Positions 7,061-14,697 of a DNA stretch of 34,033 nt are shown here, one piece after another (positions within the stretch are counted from its first letter, which is position 1; each line of letters starts with the position of its first letter). The DNA comes from a virus: the IMG/VR virus record IMGVR_UViG_3300044695_003707, positions 1-34,033 of that record. One strand, given 5' to 3'. Under the pieces are notes generated by a model. It was given only the letters and a program-made list of their open reading frames with translations. It did not search any database and was not told where the DNA came from. The translations under genes were made by a program, and so were the position numbers.

Positions 7061-7816
7061 ATGAATATTTATACAATCTATACAGCCACTAATAAAATAA
7101 ATGGAAAAAACTATATTGGGTTTGATTCAAAATGGCCTAAAAGAAAATACGAACATCATTATAATAGCACAGTTGGCTCATCAAATCAAGTATTCTATAA
7201 TGCAATACGGAAATACGGATGGGATAATTTTGAATGGAACATAATTTATCAATCACATGATGCAGAACATACATTAACAGTAATGGAAAATCATTTCATA
7301 AATGAATATCGTAGCTATATTCATTTTGAAAATAGTAATGGATATAACATGACATTGGGTGGAGAAGGAATAGTTGGTCATATACATACCCTGGAAACCA
7401 GAAATAACATTAGTAATGCATTATTAGGAAAAACAAAAGGAAAACCAAAACCGCCTAGATCAGCTGAACACTGTGCAAATATAAGTAAATCTAAACGTGG
7501 AAATTGTTATGGTATACAGAATAAAGGACAAATACCTTGGAATAAGGGGAAATCTGGAGTATATTCAGATGAACAACTACAAAATTTAAGAAACCATGCG
7601 ATAGGACGTGATAAGGGGAAAGGCTGGTATAATGATGGTATTAAAGAATATTTTATATTTCCTCATCAAACATTTGATACCTATATAAAAGGAAGAATAA
7701 AAAGGTCTAGAAATATGAAACCTATTATTTGTCCTCATTGTGGTATATCCGGTAGTGGTGGGAATATGACTAGATACCATTTTGATAATTGTAAAGATAA
7801 TAAAAAGGGGACATAA
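7061..7816 (+). CDS. GIY-YIG homing endonuclease with NUMOD3 motifs
   Basis: 251 aa. IYTIYTATNKINGKNYIGFD is the GIY-YIG core, followed by KRKYEHHYNS and the Glu of VMENHFINEY. Two NUMOD3-like DNA-binding motifs follow (RNNISNALLGKTKGKP and HCANISKSKRGN), then IPWNKGKSG, and the C-terminus holds CPHCGIS, a zinc-finger pair. It stands alone in plus orientation right after pmoC (convergent) with its own late promoter and terminator, as expected of a free-standing homing endonuclease. Confidence 0.88.
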   Translation: MNIYTIYTATNKINGKNYIGFDSKWPKRKYEHHYNSTVGSSNQVFYNAIRKYGWDNFEWNIIYQSHDAEHTLTVMENHFINEYRSYIHFENSNGYNMTLGGEGIVGHIHTLETRNNISNALLGKTKGKPKPPRSAEHCANISKSKRGNCYGIQNKGQIPWNKGKSGVYSDEQLQNLRNHAIGRDKGKGWYNDGIKEYFIFPHQTFDTYIKGRIKRSRNMKPIICPHCGISGSGGNMTRYHFDNCKDNKKGT

Positions 7817-7826
7817 AGTCCCCTTT
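7804..7826. terminator. bidirectional terminator between GIY-YIG gene and pmoC
   Basis: AAAGGGGAC-ATAAA-GTCCCCTTT, a 9-bp stem with A-rich and T-rich sides, between the converging gene ends at 7816 and 7845. Confidence 0.8.
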
Positions 7827-7844
7827 CTTCTAGCATATACTGAT

Positions 7845-8606
7845 TTATGCTAAATCGTTTTTCAATAATTTAGCAATGGCTTGTACTTCTGTATTTACTA
7901 CACCCATTACTGCAAGTGCGGCCCATCCAAAGAATACGAACCCATAATGTAAAGGTGCAACAAATAATTCCTCCATAAACCAGAATGTGTGACCCCATTC
8001 GTTCAAGCCAACGTTTGGCAAGATCATGAAAGGACCGATAACCGCGATCAAATACATCAAATGTAAACCTTCTTGGTATGTAGGCAATCTTGTTTTTGCA
8101 TACATGAAAGAAGCTGTACCAGTGATGATATAGATTGGGTATGACAAGTAGAACTCGATGATGTGACTTGGAGTAAAGTCAGTATCACGAACGATAGTTT
8201 GGTGCCATGTACCGTCTTGCTCTGTGAAGTAAGAAGCACCCCAATAGATAGCCCATCCATAACAGACTAGCCAGGTCCAGTGAGTGAAGTGGCGGTGTAA
8301 TTCTTCTCTTGGAGCCAATGATTGGCCGGACATCATAGCACGATCTCTTGTTTTCCAAATGTATCCATTGATACCAGCAAATAATAATACCTCAGCTACG
8401 ATTTCAATGTACAACATGTTCATCCAGTATTTCTCAAATTCAGGTGCAAACGAGTCAAGACCAGCTGACCAGCCATAAACACCTTCGTACCAACGAATGA
8501 ATGAATAGAATACCAAATAGAGCATCATACCAGCCCATAGGTTTACTTTATTTAACAACGGTGCAGCAGATGCATCGCTTTTTACGTTTTCAGATATAGC
8601 AGCCAT
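7845..8606 (-). CDS. pmoC: particulate methane monooxygenase subunit C (PmoC)
   Basis: 253 aa, full length for PmoC. Five to six membrane helices are visible. D131, H135 and H148 lie in DGTWH...DFTPSH, with the D-x3-H-x12-H spacing of the conserved PmoC metal site. RLPTYQEGLHLMYLIAVIGP and NEWGHTFWFMEE are also typical of PmoC rather than the paralogous AmoC of nitrifiers, though the two are hard to separate by eye. PmoC is part of the membrane complex that oxidises methane to methanol. No pmoA or pmoB lies here, so the product probably enters host complexes. The gene has a consensus promoter, a structured leader and the strongest ribosome binding site nearby (AGGAGG), implying high expression. 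Confidence 0.95.
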   Translation of the reverse strand: MAAISENVKSDASAAPLLNKVNLWAGMMLYLVFYSFIRWYEGVYGWSAGLDSFAPEFEKYWMNMLYIEIVAEVLLFAGINGYIWKTRDRAMMSGQSLAPREELHRHFTHWTWLVCYGWAIYWGASYFTEQDGTWHQTIVRDTDFTPSHIIEFYLSYPIYIITGTASFMYAKTRLPTYQEGLHLMYLIAVIGPFMILPNVGLNEWGHTFWFMEELFVAPLHYGFVFFGWAALAVMGVVNTEVQAIAKLLKNDLA

Positions 8607-8613
8607 TTTATAC

Positions 8614-8705
8614 CTCCTAATAGGTTTTATTGACTTTTAAATTCGGTTTAACGCCCGTTAAACCAGCTCGCGGGAGATAGAGCTACAACAACTGTTTAGT
8701 AGTTG
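8614..8705 (-). promoter_or_regulatory. structured 5' leader of pmoC
   Basis: About 100 nt between promoter and start. A hairpin GGTTTAAC-GGGC-GTTAAACC (8 bp), a second stem AGCTC...GAGCT and a third CAACT...AGTTG can form. It ends in TAGGAGG placed 6 nt before the ATG. The stems could stabilise the mRNA or control translation; no known riboswitch is recognised. Confidence 0.65.
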
Positions 8706-8713
8706 ATGTAAAT

Positions 8714-8742
8714 ATTATATATCAGTGTGTCATGTTTGTCAA
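8714..8742 (-). promoter_or_regulatory. consensus sigma70 promoter of pmoC
   Basis: TTGACA (8742-8737), 17 nt, TATAAT (8719-8714) on the minus strand. A perfect host-type promoter implies early or constant expression of pmoC. Confidence 0.9.
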
Positions 8743-8770
8743 TTATTATTTATAATTACCTAGTAAAAAA

Positions 8771-10084
8771 CTAAAGTTTTTCACCTGGTGTGAAACCTCT
8801 AAAACATTTGAATCTTGGAAACCGTAAGCTATAGGTACCGTCTCTGTTTTTAGTTATTGCATCAGCACGGATTTCAGCCAATTCACCAACAATTGTGCTA
8901 CGGGACTGCCATATATCAAATCGAAGCTGGTCACTGAAACCACTACCAATGTTAACCAAGATTTCTCTGCCATCGTCGATGCCTTTACATACCAGCGCAC
9001 CTGTGACTCCTTCATACTTACCTGTTCCTTCTTCAACGCTTACTATTCGTAAAGTTACTTCGATAAATGGTTTAAGTTTTAACCAAGCAACTGATCTATC
9101 ACAGACATATGGTGCGTTGGGATCTTTTATTAGCATCCCTTCATATCCACCATCAATTGCCGTTTGATTGATTTCAAGATATCTGTTATAGCCATCAGTT
9201 GTGTCCAAATCAACTAATTCTTGTTTTACCACTCTCACATTAAGCAGTTGTAGGAAAATCTTATCTTCAAACCAAGATTTCAGATTATTTGAACGTTGAT
9301 GTTGTGAAACTTTGTATGAACCTTTTTCAAAATCTGCTAATGGAATCATATCAAATAGATAAAGGATTGCATCATTAGTTGATACATTTTCCTTACGATT
9401 TACCTGAGTCATCAGATCTTGGAATGATGAACTCATAATTTCCCCATCAAACACAGTGGGTTCTGTAAGAGTTTTAGCTACAAATGAAAATTGTTGTTTA
9501 ACTTGTTCAAAATTTAATAACTCTTTACCATTACGGCTATACTGGTCAACCCGACCACTCGGATAGACCACAGTAAGAATCCTAACTCCATCGAGTTTAA
9601 CTTCCAGTAGTTTTTTCCCGGATACCTTAGATTCGTGGTTAGCACTATCATGGGCAAGCTGGCAACTGAAAACAGGAATAGCATAATCAGCATGTTTCTT
9701 TACTACTTTATTAATAGTTTTTACACTAGTACCACATCGTAGGTCTTTAATCAAGATTCTACGATACCAATTATTCCACTGTTCTTTAGTGGATTTGGCC
9801 ATTAACTCTTTTATGGTGTCTCTAGCAAGATTGCCAGTACATGAACGATCAATAAAAGTAGAAACATGGTTAAAAAAATCATCCCAAGCAAGTCCAGGTC
9901 CGTCTTCATCGGTTTTCTCCTCGATTTGTTTAAGGCCAAATGTAGTGGTAGCACTAAGAGCCAACTTGCATCCTTCAAAGAAAGTATCATTGTTGGAAGT
10001 TAGCTCTTCTTTAATGATACGTTCTTTTACCAATCGGCTATTGTCTGATTCTAATCGGTTAATTACCGTCCATGGGTGTCTCAT
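8771..10084 (-). CDS. ATP-dependent DNA ligase
   Basis: 437 aa. The adenylated lysine lies in EVKLDGVRI (K163 of KxDG), followed by FDGEIMS, EGMLIKDP and WLKLKP, the nucleotidyltransferase motifs in the right order. The last 100 residues form the OB-fold domain (CKGIDDGREILVNIGSGFSD). Length and order fit T4 gp30-type phage ligases, which seal nicks during replication and repair. The small membrane protein gene ends 2 nt upstream, so the two are coupled. Confidence 0.93.
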   Translation of the reverse strand: MRHPWTVINRLESDNSRLVKERIIKEELTSNNDTFFEGCKLALSATTTFGLKQIEEKTDEDGPGLAWDDFFNHVSTFIDRSCTGNLARDTIKELMAKSTKEQWNNWYRRILIKDLRCGTSVKTINKVVKKHADYAIPVFSCQLAHDSANHESKVSGKKLLEVKLDGVRILTVVYPSGRVDQYSRNGKELLNFEQVKQQFSFVAKTLTEPTVFDGEIMSSSFQDLMTQVNRKENVSTNDAILYLFDMIPLADFEKGSYKVSQHQRSNNLKSWFEDKIFLQLLNVRVVKQELVDLDTTDGYNRYLEINQTAIDGGYEGMLIKDPNAPYVCDRSVAWLKLKPFIEVTLRIVSVEEGTGKYEGVTGALVCKGIDDGREILVNIGSGFSDQLRFDIWQSRSTIVGELAEIRADAITKNRDGTYSLRFPRFKCFRGFTPGEKL

Positions 10085-10085
10085 A

Positions 10086-10244
10086 TTAATCCCTCGATTC
10101 GCCTAACACTAATAAAAAGATAGCAGCAAGTGGAGGTGATACAATTGCACTGATCAAGAACCACCAGAAAAAACTTCTGTTTCTATTTGAAGCACCATAT
10201 GCTACTACAAAACAAAATATAAGCCAAATTAATCCAAAAAACAT
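10086..10244 (-). CDS. two-helix membrane miniprotein
   Basis: 52 aa: MFFGLIWLIFCFVVAYGASN, a polar turn with NRNRS, then a second helix FFWWFLISAIVSPPLAAIFL. Ends GESRD. It sits between clpP and the ligase gene with almost no spacing. It could affect the membrane (holin-like size), but nothing proves this. Confidence 0.7.
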   Translation of the reverse strand: MFFGLIWLIFCFVVAYGASNRNRSFFWWFLISAIVSPPLAAIFLLVLGESRD

Positions 10245-10246
10245 TG

Positions 10247-10867
10247 TTATACCCTCTTTGTAATAATTTCATCACACAAACCGTATTCAACTGCTTCTTG
10301 TGCAGATAAGAATGTGTCAAATTTCATTGTTTCAAACAATTCTTCATATGTCTTACCTGCGGTATTGTGATGTACATACAATTCTGTTAGTCTTTGATTT
10401 AAATACTTCGATTCGTTAAAATGTCTAGTGGCATCTTCGAATTGTAAATCTTGAACATGTACTGAACCTCTAGTACCAGGTGTGCCTGAGCTAACACGAT
10501 GGATCATTGTACGTGACTGAGGTAATGCAAATCGTTTACCTGGAGCACCGGCTTGTGCTAAGAATGAACCCATCGAACATGCTTGACCAATAATAATAGT
10601 CGATACATCCGGTTTAATGAATTGCATTGTATCGTAAATAGCTAGTCCAGCGGAAACACTACCACCTGGACTATTGATATAGAATTGAATATCGTCATTT
10701 CCTTGACTTTCTAGGAATAAGAATTGAGCAACAAGGATACTTGCTGAATGTTCATTCACATCTGTATCTAGCATTACGATACGATCTTTTAGTAAACGAC
10801 TGTAAATGTCATATGAACGTTCGCCACGTGCTTCTTGTTCTACGACCATAGGGATTAATGACGGCAT
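10247..10867 (-). CDS. clpP: ATP-dependent Clp protease proteolytic subunit
   Basis: 206 aa, full length. Catalytic Ser98 lies in [14 protein letters not shown], His123 in TMIHRVSSG, and the Asp in [33 protein letters not shown] is the oxyanion-loop region. As a subunit it needs a host ClpX or ClpA partner unless the phage supplies one elsewhere. It may redirect host proteolysis or process phage proteins. Own promoter at 10898-10926 and a CGAGGAAAT ribosome binding site. Confidence 0.95.
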   Translation of the reverse strand: MPSLIPMVVEQEARGERSYDIYSRLLKDRIVMLDTDVNEHSASILVAQFLFLESQGNDDIQFYINSPGGSVSAGLAIYDTMQFIKPDVSTIIIGQACSMGSFLAQAGAPGKRFALPQSRTMIHRVSSGTPGTRGSVHVQDLQFEDATRHFNESKYLNQRLTELYVHHNTAGKTYEELFETMKFDTFLSAQEAVEYGLCDEIITKRV

Positions 10868-10897
10868 TTTATTTCCTCGTGTGTTAAAATTATGTGT

Positions 10898-10926
10898 ATT
10901 ATATTATATTAGTTGCACATTGTCAA
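10898..10926 (-). promoter_or_regulatory. sigma70-type promoter of clpP
   Basis: TTGACA (10926-10921), 17 nt, TATAAT (10903-10898) on the minus strand; a second TATAAT is 5 nt upstream. The leader carries TTTTAACACAC. Confidence 0.85.
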
Positions 10927-10928
10927 CT

Positions 10929-11111
10929 TTATTTGTGATCGTCGTCTTCTTTTTTTTCTAATTCTTGGTATTTCTCTAATTTAGCTTCAAGACATATAAT
11001 CGTGTCTTCAAGCTGTTCAATGTGATTTGCAACCTGTTTAAAAAACTCTGATGAATTCTCAGCAGTCATTCTTAGCATATCACTTACTTTTTGTGGGGCT
11101 TCTTGTGTCAT
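10929..11111 (-). CDS. coiled-coil miniprotein
   Basis: 60 aa. Residues 20-55 form a heptad pattern (FFKQVANHIEQLEDTIICLE, then KLEKYQELEKKEDDD). Probably a dimer. It lies 1 nt after the phosphoesterase gene. Function unknown. Confidence 0.7.
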   Translation of the reverse strand: MTQEAPQKVSDMLRMTAENSSEFFKQVANHIEQLEDTIICLEAKLEKYQELEKKEDDDHK

Positions 11112-11112
11112 G

Positions 11113-11952
11113 TTAAATCTCGATAATTAAATTTGGGTTCCAGCCAGTATTTTCACTGTATCTATCACTTTCATATCCTCGTGGATTACATACTAACCGG
11201 GTAGTTCCTATTTTATAATCTAATACCTCATGGGTATGTCCAAAAGTCCAAAGAACAATTTTTGGATTATCGATTATAAACTTAGATAAATCACTATGAT
11301 ACCCACCGTTCATTTCATATTGATCTGCATATTTGTCTACTATACTTAGATAGCTAGGTGAATGATGAGTTACTACTACTATTTTTTTATCAGAAGGTGC
11401 ATTTTCAACCATCATTTCGATATAATCCATGCTTTTATGATGTCTATCGATGGTGTCAGCCATCTGCAACTTTCTATAGCCTTTATGATCATTCTTTATA
11501 AGAGCATAATCATTCATCATGAAAGGAAGTTGATACATTGTTAGTGGATCACCCTTATGTGCATCTGTCCATAATGTTGCTCCAATGAACATTACATCAT
11601 CAATAATAATAGATGAATTTTCTAAAAAATGTACATTTGGATATAGTGAGCATTCTTCTTTCAAGTAATCTAATCCTGCATGAAATTTACCTTGGTAGAA
11701 TTCATGATTACCAGCAACATATATCACATCTTTAAAAGTATCTGAACATGATTGTAAGAATTTTCTAAATTCAAGAGCGGTTTCATATCTAGTTGAATTA
11801 TTTGCATGTCCATTAAAATCTGCAGGGTAATCATGTAAATATTCTGACATCAATATGTCGCCAGATAGAATTAAAACATCTGCTTGTTGGCTATTAGTCA
11901 ATGTAATCGGACTAAATTCCATATGTAAATCACTAACTACTGTTATTTTCAT
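11113..11952 (-). CDS. calcineurin-like metallophosphoesterase
   Basis: 279 aa. The metal-binding motifs are complete: VSDLHMEF (DxH), LSGDI (GD), AGNHEFY (GNHE), VVTHHSPS and FGHTHEV (GHxH). The family hydrolyses phosphomono- or diesters; the substrate cannot be told, and T4-type phages use such enzymes on nucleic acids or nucleotides. It follows the IF-1 gene by 2 nt in a leftward operon. Confidence 0.9.
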   Translation of the reverse strand: MKITVVSDLHMEFSPITLTNSQQADVLILSGDILMSEYLHDYPADFNGHANNSTRYETALEFRKFLQSCSDTFKDVIYVAGNHEFYQGKFHAGLDYLKEECSLYPNVHFLENSSIIIDDVMFIGATLWTDAHKGDPLTMYQLPFMMNDYALIKNDHKGYRKLQMADTIDRHHKSMDYIEMMVENAPSDKKIVVVTHHSPSYLSIVDKYADQYEMNGGYHSDLSKFIIDNPKIVLWTFGHTHEVLDYKIGTTRLVCNPRGYESDRYSENTGWNPNLIIEI

Positions 11953-11954
11953 TT

Positions 11955-12173
11955 TTATAACCTGTAAATTACTCTTCCCTTGTTAAGATCGTATGGGCTA
12001 ACCTCGATCTTTACTTTATCCCCTTGGATAACCCTGATTTTATGTTGTTTAAGTTTTCCACCCAAATAACATACCAAAACATGTTCGGTATTTTCTACCT
12101 GTACTTTAAACATATTACCAGGTAATACATCATTGACCATACCGGTCATTTCTATCATATCTTCTTTACTCAT
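11955..12173 (-). CDS. infA: translation initiation factor IF-1
   Basis: 72 aa, exactly the bacterial length. MSKEDMIEMTGMVNDVLPGN is followed by MFKVQVENTEHVL, then IRVIQGDKVKIEVSPYDLNK, with the OB-fold arrangement and the GDKV and SPYDL..GRI motifs of bacterial IF-1. IF-1 occupies the ribosomal A site and helps IF-2 and IF-3 choose initiator tRNA. In a phage that also carries two initiator-type tRNAs this points to control of initiation. Its start overlaps the AbrB-type gene by 8 nt. Confidence 0.93.
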   Translation of the reverse strand: MSKEDMIEMTGMVNDVLPGNMFKVQVENTEHVLVCYLGGKLKQHKIRVIQGDKVKIEVSPYDLNKGRVIYRL

Positions 12174-12336
12174 TCTTTCGGATTATTAATCCTTCATTCT
12201 CCACTTTAATTGTTAAGGTATCACCTGGTTGCCAACCCATTTCTGCACGAATTTCTTCTGGTATGTTCATTAAAACATTATCAGAATCACCTGGTATTTC
12301 TTCAAATATATCTTCTACGCTATAAGTAGTTGTCAT
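12166..12336 (-). CDS. AbrB/MazE-type swapped-hairpin DNA-binding protein
   Basis: 56 aa: NVLMNIPEEIRAEMGWQPGD then TLTIKVENEGLIIRK, the pattern of AbrB/SpoVT domains (IP.eiR..lg...Gd.l.i...). Such domains act as transition-state regulators or antitoxins. No toxin gene is adjacent: downstream is IF-1 (8-nt overlap), upstream a 177-aa protein. It is more likely a small regulator of this operon (inference). Confidence 0.75.
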   Translation of the reverse strand: MTTTYSVEDIFEEIPGDSDNVLMNIPEEIRAEMGWQPGDTLTIKVENEGLIIRKNE

Positions 12337-12850
12337 CTTTATTAGGTATTACTACCCATCCTATTTTCTTTAAGTCTGCTTTAATTTCATCAGTAACAAA
12401 ACCTTCGCCAACAAATCCTTCTCTGTCTCCATCTTTATCACCGATACCAGTACAATACCAATCGATATAGTCACCTTCTTCTTTGATATCTGCTATTATA
12501 CCACCAGCATATCGCCAACTACAAGACCAATATTCTTCCTTTAGTATATCCCAGGTATTTTCTGGTTGTATAAATTGATTATTACATAGTGCAGCGTATA
12601 AGTTTTGAGCATAATTTTCTGATTCTTTAACCTTTGCTATAACCCAAGCAGTTGAACGCAGATCATATTCCATGTTATTTTTTTGCCAGACTGGATCTTG
12701 TTCTCTATCTTTTTTTTGTTGATCAAAATTAAGTAAGCTACTAAAATAATCATCATTTTCTGGATTGATACCTTCTTGTTCCAATGATTTTAGTCTGCAT
12801 TCTTTACGAAATGAACCACGTTCTAGGCTACTGTTTAGTTTTTTATTCAT
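12320..12850 (-). CDS. phage protein of unknown function
   Basis: About 176 aa from the ATG at 12850 (MNKKLNSSLERGSFRKECRL). The frame is open to an ATG at 12904, but that overlaps the upstream gene by 41 nt, so the shorter form is preferred; the ribosome binding site AAGGAG is unusually far away. The C-terminal half (DILKEEYWSCSWRYAGGIIA, DYIDWYCTGI, GEGFVTDEI) looks like a conserved globular phage domain. The gene overlaps the AbrB-type gene by 17 nt. Confidence 0.65.
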   Translation of the reverse strand: MNKKLNSSLERGSFRKECRLKSLEQEGINPENDDYFSSLLNFDQQKKDREQDPVWQKNNMEYDLRSTAWVIAKVKESENYAQNLYAALCNNQFIQPENTWDILKEEYWSCSWRYAGGIIADIKEEGDYIDWYCTGIGDKDGDREGFVGEGFVTDEIKADLKKIGWVVIPNKDDNYL

Positions 12851-12863
12851 GATGGTGTACTTA

Positions 12864-13193
12864 TCATTTATGGTATTCTCCTTGAAAACAATGTCGAACT
12901 TCATGGCCTACTGTTAGCATGTTGGTATTTTTGGATGTATATATGACACAGCTGTCTTGAAATATATAATTGTGTTGCCACTGAGAACATGCAAGGACTT
13001 TATATGGAAATGGCTTTCCAACTGCTTGGATTCTTAACTTATCACAAGTTGCTTGGATATTATCCGAGGTTTTCCATTCTATTTTGCTTGAAGTAGTAAA
13101 ATTGTTATTAGTTGAAAACTTTGCATATGGATCATCATAGTCAGCCGCGTGTACTGACGATGACAGTAATAGTAAAATTAGTAATTGTTTCAT
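12864..13193 (-). CDS. secreted HExxH protein, possible small metalloprotease
   Basis: 109 aa. MKQLLILLLLSSSVHAADYD is a clear signal peptide, cleaved after HA. The mature protein has three cysteines that could pair and ends with TVGHEVRHCFQGEYHK; HEVRH is an HExxH zinc-site motif. This suggests a periplasmic zinc protein or protease. Transcribed from the promoter at 13307-13334 through a leader containing a tRNA-like remnant. Confidence 0.65.
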   Translation of the reverse strand: MKQLLILLLLSSSVHAADYDDPYAKFSTNNNFTTSSKIEWKTSDNIQATCDKLRIQAVGKPFPYKVLACSQWQHNYIFQDSCVIYTSKNTNMLTVGHEVRHCFQGEYHK

Positions 13194-13207
13194 TTATTCT
13201 CAAGTGT

Positions 13208-13300
13208 GTGTGTAAAATGGGCTAAACGGGAGGATTTGAATCACCAAGGGTTATCCAGTGCCTATAATTGAGTAGAGGTATAACACCAATTAAGTCTATG
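13208..13300 (-). pseudogene. tRNA-like remnant in a leader
   Basis: The minus strand after the promoter at 13307 carries a GGTGATTCAAATCCTCC segment like a T arm with mismatches and, upstream, TTAATTGGTGTTATACC like a D arm. No acceptor stem or clear anticodon arm can be paired. Either a decayed tRNA or chance; low confidence. Confidence 0.3.
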
Positions 13301-13306
13301 TGGTAC

Positions 13307-13334
13307 ATTATATATGATTTTATGATGATGTCAA
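13307..13334 (-). promoter_or_regulatory. sigma70-type promoter
   Basis: TTGACA (13334-13329), 16 nt, TATAAT (13312-13307) on the minus strand, directly downstream of the tail gene and its stem-loop. It drives the secreted HExxH gene and the operon to clpP or part of it. Confidence 0.85.
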
Positions 13335-13346
13335 GATTTTTAGGTG

Positions 13347-13367
13347 ACCCCATCTTATCGATGGGGT
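13347..13367 (-). terminator. stem-loop at the end of the tail-fibre gene
   Basis: ACCCCATC-5 nt-GATGGGGT, an 8-bp stem 9 nt after the stop of the tail gene. There is no T-run on the minus strand, so it may protect the mRNA end or be a weak terminator; on the plus strand TTTATATGTTT follows. Confidence 0.55.
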
Positions 13368-13375
13368 TTATATGT

Positions 13376-14593
13376 TTAAGGGCCGGTAAATGCAACCCAG
13401 TCAGTTCCATTGTATCCATAGAAATGATTACTTGTACTATTAAATATTATCCATCCCTTTTCTGGGTTAGCTGGAAATGAACCAGTTGAGTATGATGTTG
13501 CTTTGATTACCGGTGCATTAAACACCCCTTTACTATCAAACGTAAATTCGTTATAATTTTCAGTATTATTTCCCGTCATTACCGTTATAGTAGTTGATGG
13601 GTGTATAGTACTCATCACCGCGTCACTATCTAATTGAGAAATTATACCTGAAGTAGTAACATAAATGGAGTCTTCAGTTTCTTTATATGCATTAAATAAC
13701 AAAGACCCTATGATATCATTGGGTGATAACGCACTAGGTGAATTAATATCACCATTTGCTGATAATAACGATATATTAGGTGAGTTAACTATATCAGTAC
13801 CTCTTGTTATTCCAAGTACTGTTAACATGTCAATTGCACCTGAATTTATAGTCAACCCATCTGAAAATATGTTAGATTCATTTAACGTAATCGAGCTAGT
13901 ACCAATACTAGTAGAAACTATTGTACCAGTTATGTCTATATTTCCAGTACCTGAAATAGATTTTGTATTTAAATCTAAATTAGAACCCAATTTACCATTC
14001 AAGGTAGTTGCAGTAATATTACCATTGATAATAATATTACCAGTACCTGAAATAGATTTTGTATTTAAATCTAAATTAGAACCCAATTTACCATTCAAGG
14101 TATTTGCAGTAATATTACCATTGATATTAATATTACCAGTTCCAGTTAAATTGTGTGAATTTAACGATAAATCACCACCTAATGATGGGCTTGGGTCATC
14201 TACTAATTCTTCTATACCACCGGCTCCCAATGATACAGTTGCAAGTATTTTATTAAGGGTGTCATCATATGTAAATGATATATTACTATGACCAACATTA
14301 TGGGTTAATAATGATGCTGAGGCATCCTGTGCTCTATCAGTGGTAAAATATAGGTTGGTTCCTTCTGTAATATTAGATGTTGATAAATTTGTACCACTAA
14401 TATCGAGTTGTTGGGTTGAATCATTCCATGAAAGGCCAGCTCCCACAGTTGTCTTTAATACGTTTACACCACCAACTGTTACACCATCTCCCACAAATAG
14501 TTTTTTACTATCCGTAGTATATGCAATTTCACCAAGATCAAAGGTAGTTGTTTGACGTTGTGATTCTGTTCCTCTTCTAATTCGTAGCGACAT
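13376..14593 (-). CDS. tail-fibre or tail-spike-like structural protein
   Basis: 405 aa. The N-terminus MSLRIRRGTESQRQTTTFDL then GEIAYTTDSKKLFVGDGVTV is the usual N-terminal domain of phage tail fibre and host-interaction proteins (RRGT...GE..YTTDTKKLYVGDG). The middle is repetitive beta structure (GNINING, SLGGDLSLNSHNLTG). Two perfect-length 32-aa repeats lie in the middle. The C-terminus NPEKGWIIFNSTSNHFYGYN then GTDWVAFTGP resembles a receptor-side cap domain. A T4-type late promoter at 14638 fits a late virion gene. Confidence 0.85.
   Translation of the reverse strand: MSLRIRRGTESQRQTTTFDLGEIAYTTDSKKLFVGDGVTVGGVNVLKTTVGAGLSWNDSTQQLDISGTNLSTSNITEGTNLYFTTDRAQDASASLLTHNVGHSNISFTYDDTLNKILATVSLGAGGIEELVDDPSPSLGGDLSLNSHNLTGTGNININGNITANTLNGKLGSNLDLNTKSISGTGNIIINGNITATTLNGKLGSNLDLNTKSISGTGNIDITGTIVSTSIGTSSITLNESNIFSDGLTINSGAIDMLTVLGITRGTDIVNSPNISLLSANGDINSPSALSPNDIIGSLLFNAYKETEDSIYVTTSGIISQLDSDAVMSTIHPSTTITVMTGNNTENYNEFTFDSKGVFNAPVIKATSYSTGSFPANPEKGWIIFNSTSNHFYGYNGTDWVAFTGP
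13945..14136 (-). repeat. tandem 96-bp repeat in the tail gene
   Basis: Units 13945-14040 and 14041-14136 are nearly identical and encode 32-aa repeats containing GSNLDLNTKSISGTGNI. Differences are a few single bases. The repeat is in frame and can lengthen or shorten the fibre shaft by recombination. Confidence 0.85.
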
Positions 14594-14637
14594 GTGCTAT
14601 CTCCATATTTCTGTGATCTTAATAGATCTGTATAGTG

Positions 14638-14645
14638 TATTTATA
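14638..14645 (-). promoter_or_regulatory. T4-type late promoter of the tail gene
   Basis: TATAAATA exactly, 45 nt upstream of the tail-gene start on the minus strand; the ribosome binding site GGAGAT follows. No -35 box is needed for this class in T4. Confidence 0.75.
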
Positions 14646-14666
14646 AAAAATAGGAGATATATATAA

Positions 14667-14696
14667 ACAAAAAAAATAGGACCCGAAGGTCCTATT
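14667..14696 (-). terminator. rho-independent terminator after RNA ligase gene
   Basis: AATAGGACC-TTCG-GGTCCTATT followed by a T-run on the minus strand, 2 nt after the stop codon. The UUCG tetraloop is very stable. Near-symmetric flanks may allow function in both directions. Confidence 0.9.
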
Positions 14697-14697
14697 T

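Noticed and set aside
7845-8606. calling the gene amoC
   Set aside because: AmoC and PmoC are homologous, but the known phage context and the sequence match favour PmoC; a tree is needed for certainty.
13665-14291. 208-aa plus-strand ORF
   Set aside because: Antisense shadow of the repetitive tail gene; its repeats only mirror the 96-bp DNA repeat.
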